Shown here: in pieces, positions 13,222-14,585 of the stretch
Numbering within the stretch: position 1 is the first letter of the stretch
Layout of the letters: each line of letters opens with the position of its first letter
NCBI GenBank assembly: GCA_003551865.1
Contig: PUNU01000109.1
Location: 1-14,585 of the forward strand
DNA length: 14,585 nt
Reading direction: 5' to 3'
From: Syntrophomonadaceae bacterium
GTDB taxonomy: Bacteria; Bacillota_D; Dethiobacteria; DTU022
Translations under genes and position numbers: made by a program
Notes under the pieces: generated by a model
What the model was told of the DNA's origin: nothing
Databases searched by the model: none
The model's input: only the letters and a program-made list of their open reading frames with translations

Positions 13222-13785
13222 ATGTCCTATACTTACGGCACGGAAGAGTGGGAAAAAGCCTACCAGGAGATGGTTAAAGACCGGCTGGCCAAAGCGGAAA
13301 AGCCATATGTAATGGGCACACCGGAATGGGTGGCCACCTATGAAAAAAAAGTCCAGGATGATGAAAAATATAAAGAGGCGGCCAAAACCTGGGAGGGCAC
13401 GGTAGTCTTAAAAACCTTTGCCAGCCCGGAAGCCGGCCTGGACGACGATCTCTACATAATGATGGACCTTTGGCACGGAGACTGCCGCTCAATGCGGCTG
13501 GTGCCGAAGGAGGCGGGAGAAAACGGCGACTTTGTACTGGGCGGTGAATCTGAACGCTGGAAAGCAATTATGGAAAAAGAACTCGATGTGACCAAGGCAA
13601 TGATGCAGGGCAAGATTAAACTAAAGGGATCCCTGCCCAAAATCGTCCGCTATGTAAAAGCATCGATCCGCTTGACCGACCTTTCGGCTGAAATTGAAAC
13701 CCGCTTTCCAATCGAAATGAGCGAGGAAGAGTTGGCAGAATTTAAAAAATGGTTTAATGATTTGCGTGCAACCTTTGGCTTTTAA
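13222..13785 (+). CDS. SCP2 sterol-carrier-domain-like protein with duplicated N-terminal motif
   Basis: 187 aa. The C-terminal part (about 95-187) resembles the SCP2 lipid-binding fold: a Trp-containing helix (RWKAIMEKELD, 112-122), then AMMQGKIKLKGSLPKIVRY (126-144), where GK.K.KG is the typical strand pair, and a closing helix. SCP2 domains bind acyl-CoA, sterols and other hydrophobic ligands. No signal peptide or membrane segment is seen. The first 50 residues hold two copies of a GT.EW...Y...V.D motif, at 6-20 and 32-46, 26 residues apart. I do not recognise this repeat. The ATG has AAGGAG at 7-8 nt. The Fe-alcohol dehydrogenase follows after 17 bp. A carrier or holder of a hydrophobic alcohol or acyl substrate for the neighbouring enzymes is plausible; this is inference. 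Confidence 0.75.
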   Translation: MSYTYGTEEWEKAYQEMVKDRLAKAEKPYVMGTPEWVATYEKKVQDDEKYKEAAKTWEGTVVLKTFASPEAGLDDDLYIMMDLWHGDCRSMRLVPKEAGENGDFVLGGESERWKAIMEKELDVTKAMMQGKIKLKGSLPKIVRYVKASIRLTDLSAEIETRFPIEMSEEELAEFKKWFNDLRATFGF

Positions 13786-13802
13786 ACTGGAGGGAACTTG
13801 AC

Positions 13803-14585
13803 TTGAGCTACGATCGTGAACTGAATTTCGAACACTACAGTCCAACCAAGATTATATACGGCGAAAACTGTATCAAAGAAATTGGTTTGGCGGTTGACAG
13901 CCTTGGCTGTGCAAAAGCATTTATTGTCACCGATCAAGGTGTTAGAAAAGCGGGGCTGGCCGAGCGGATAGAAAAAACCCTGGGCAGCCGCTATGCCGGG
14001 ATCTACGACAACTGTCCCCAGGATTCAGGAATTCACATCGTCAATGAAGCGGCGGATATTGCCCGGGAAAAAGGGGCGGATATCCTGGTCAGCGTCGGGG
14101 GCGGCAGCGTGATCGATACGGCCAAGGCAATGGCTATAGTGATGAAAGAGGGCGGGCAGATTCAGGATTATTTCGGGGTGCAGATGCTGTCCAGACCCCA
14201 AACACCGCATATTGCGGTACCGACCACCGCGGGCACGGGCAGTGAAGTTACCTGGGGAGCGGTAATCAAAGACTGGGACCGCAATGCAAAAGAGCTTTTT
14301 GGCGATCACTTTATAATCCCCGGCAGGGCCATACTCGACCCGACCATGACCGCCGGACTGCCGCCGCAGCTGACCGCCGGCACCGGTATGGATGCTTTCA
14401 CCCACGCGGTCGAAGCCATTCATTCCCTGGAACGACAGCCCGTCGCCGATGCCCTGGCCCTTCACGCCGTAAGGCTGCTTAACCGCAGCATACCGCGCTG
14501 TGTAGAGAAAGGTGACGACCTTGCTGCCCGGGGACAGCAGCAAATAGCGGCTACCATGGCGGGTATTGCTTTCAGCAATGCCCAG
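13803..14585 (+). CDS. Iron-containing alcohol dehydrogenase (group III), 3' end outside window
   Basis: 261 residues are present; the usual total is about 380-400, so roughly the last third is missing. It interconverts an alcohol and an aldehyde or ketone with NAD(P). The N-terminus YSPTKIIYG (12-20) fits the family. The dinucleotide-binding motif is GGGSVIDTAK (99-108), followed by PTTAGTGSE (140-148). Two of the four metal ligands are visible, Asp197 and His201 in GMDAFTHAVEA (195-205); the other two His lie beyond the edge. AGIAFSNAQ (253-261) leads into the next conserved block. The start is TTG at 13803 behind GGAGGG at 8 nt; an earlier TTG at 13798 meets a stop at once. The antisense frame here is a shadow. 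It probably feeds aldehyde to AOR or removes excess aldehyde. Confidence 0.93.
   Translation, partial: MSYDRELNFEHYSPTKIIYGENCIKEIGLAVDSLGCAKAFIVTDQGVRKAGLAERIEKTLGSRYAGIYDNCPQDSGIHIVNEAADIAREKGADILVSVGGGSVIDTAKAMAIVMKEGGQIQDYFGVQMLSRPQTPHIAVPTTAGTGSEVTWGAVIKDWDRNAKELFGDHFIIPGRAILDPTMTAGLPPQLTAGTGMDAFTHAVEAIHSLERQPVADALALHAVRLLNRSIPRCVEKGDDLAARGQQQIAATMAGIAFSNAQ

Noticed and set aside
14025..14543. A 172-codon minus-strand open frame inside the alcohol dehydrogenase
   Set aside because: The plus strand codes a clear Fe-ADH with motifs throughout; the reverse frame has no family features.

Overview
The window looks like chromosomal DNA of an anaerobic Gram-positive bacterium of the Clostridia (Desulfotomaculum/Pelotomaculum or Syntrophomonas-like). 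Evidence: strong GGAGG-type ribosome sites, many GTG and TTG starts, a Gram-positive set of wall enzymes (LCP ligase, class A PBP, short type I signal peptidase), and a tungsten-type aldehyde ferredoxin oxidoreductase, which is typical of strict anaerobes. G+C looks near 50%. The lineage is inferred; there is no rRNA or marker gene to fix it.

Layout. 1-319 is non-coding with two hairpins. 320-4582 (minus) is a cluster transcribed as FAD oxidoreductase (geranylgeranyl-reductase-like) > metallo-beta-lactamase-fold protein > signal peptidase I > LCP wall ligase. 4583-4849 is a divergent promoter region. 4850-5923 (plus) holds a SagB-type nitroreductase and a YjbQ/UPF0047 protein, closed by a strong hairpin terminator. 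6048-8540 (minus) is a bifunctional class A penicillin-binding protein with its own promoter. 8855-12768 (minus) is an operon of aldehyde ferredoxin oxidoreductase (AOR) > acyl-CoA ligase (ANL family) > MoaD-like sulfur carrier. 12769-13221 is a divergent control region holding a nested palindromic element and a repeated ACAATGTT motif. 13222-14585 (plus) holds an SCP2-like lipid-binding protein and an iron alcohol dehydrogenase that runs off the window.

How the genes work together. The right half reads as one catabolic module: Fe-alcohol dehydrogenase (alcohol to aldehyde), AOR (aldehyde to acid, electrons to ferredoxin), AMP-forming ligase (acid to acyl-CoA). An SCP2-like protein may hold a hydrophobic substrate, and a MoaD-like protein may serve pterin cofactor assembly. 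Candidate operators common to both sides of the divergent region suggest shared control. The left half joins envelope functions (secretion peptidase, teichoic-acid-type ligase, PBP) with redox and hydrolase-fold proteins of unknown substrate. Both wall enzymes end in long acidic, Pro/Glu-rich low-complexity tails.

No tRNA, rRNA, CRISPR array, phage gene or transposase gene was seen. The most unusual parts are the AOR/SCP2/ADH module with its shared repeats, the duplicated N-terminal motif of the SCP2-like protein, and the changed active-site motif of the YjbQ protein.
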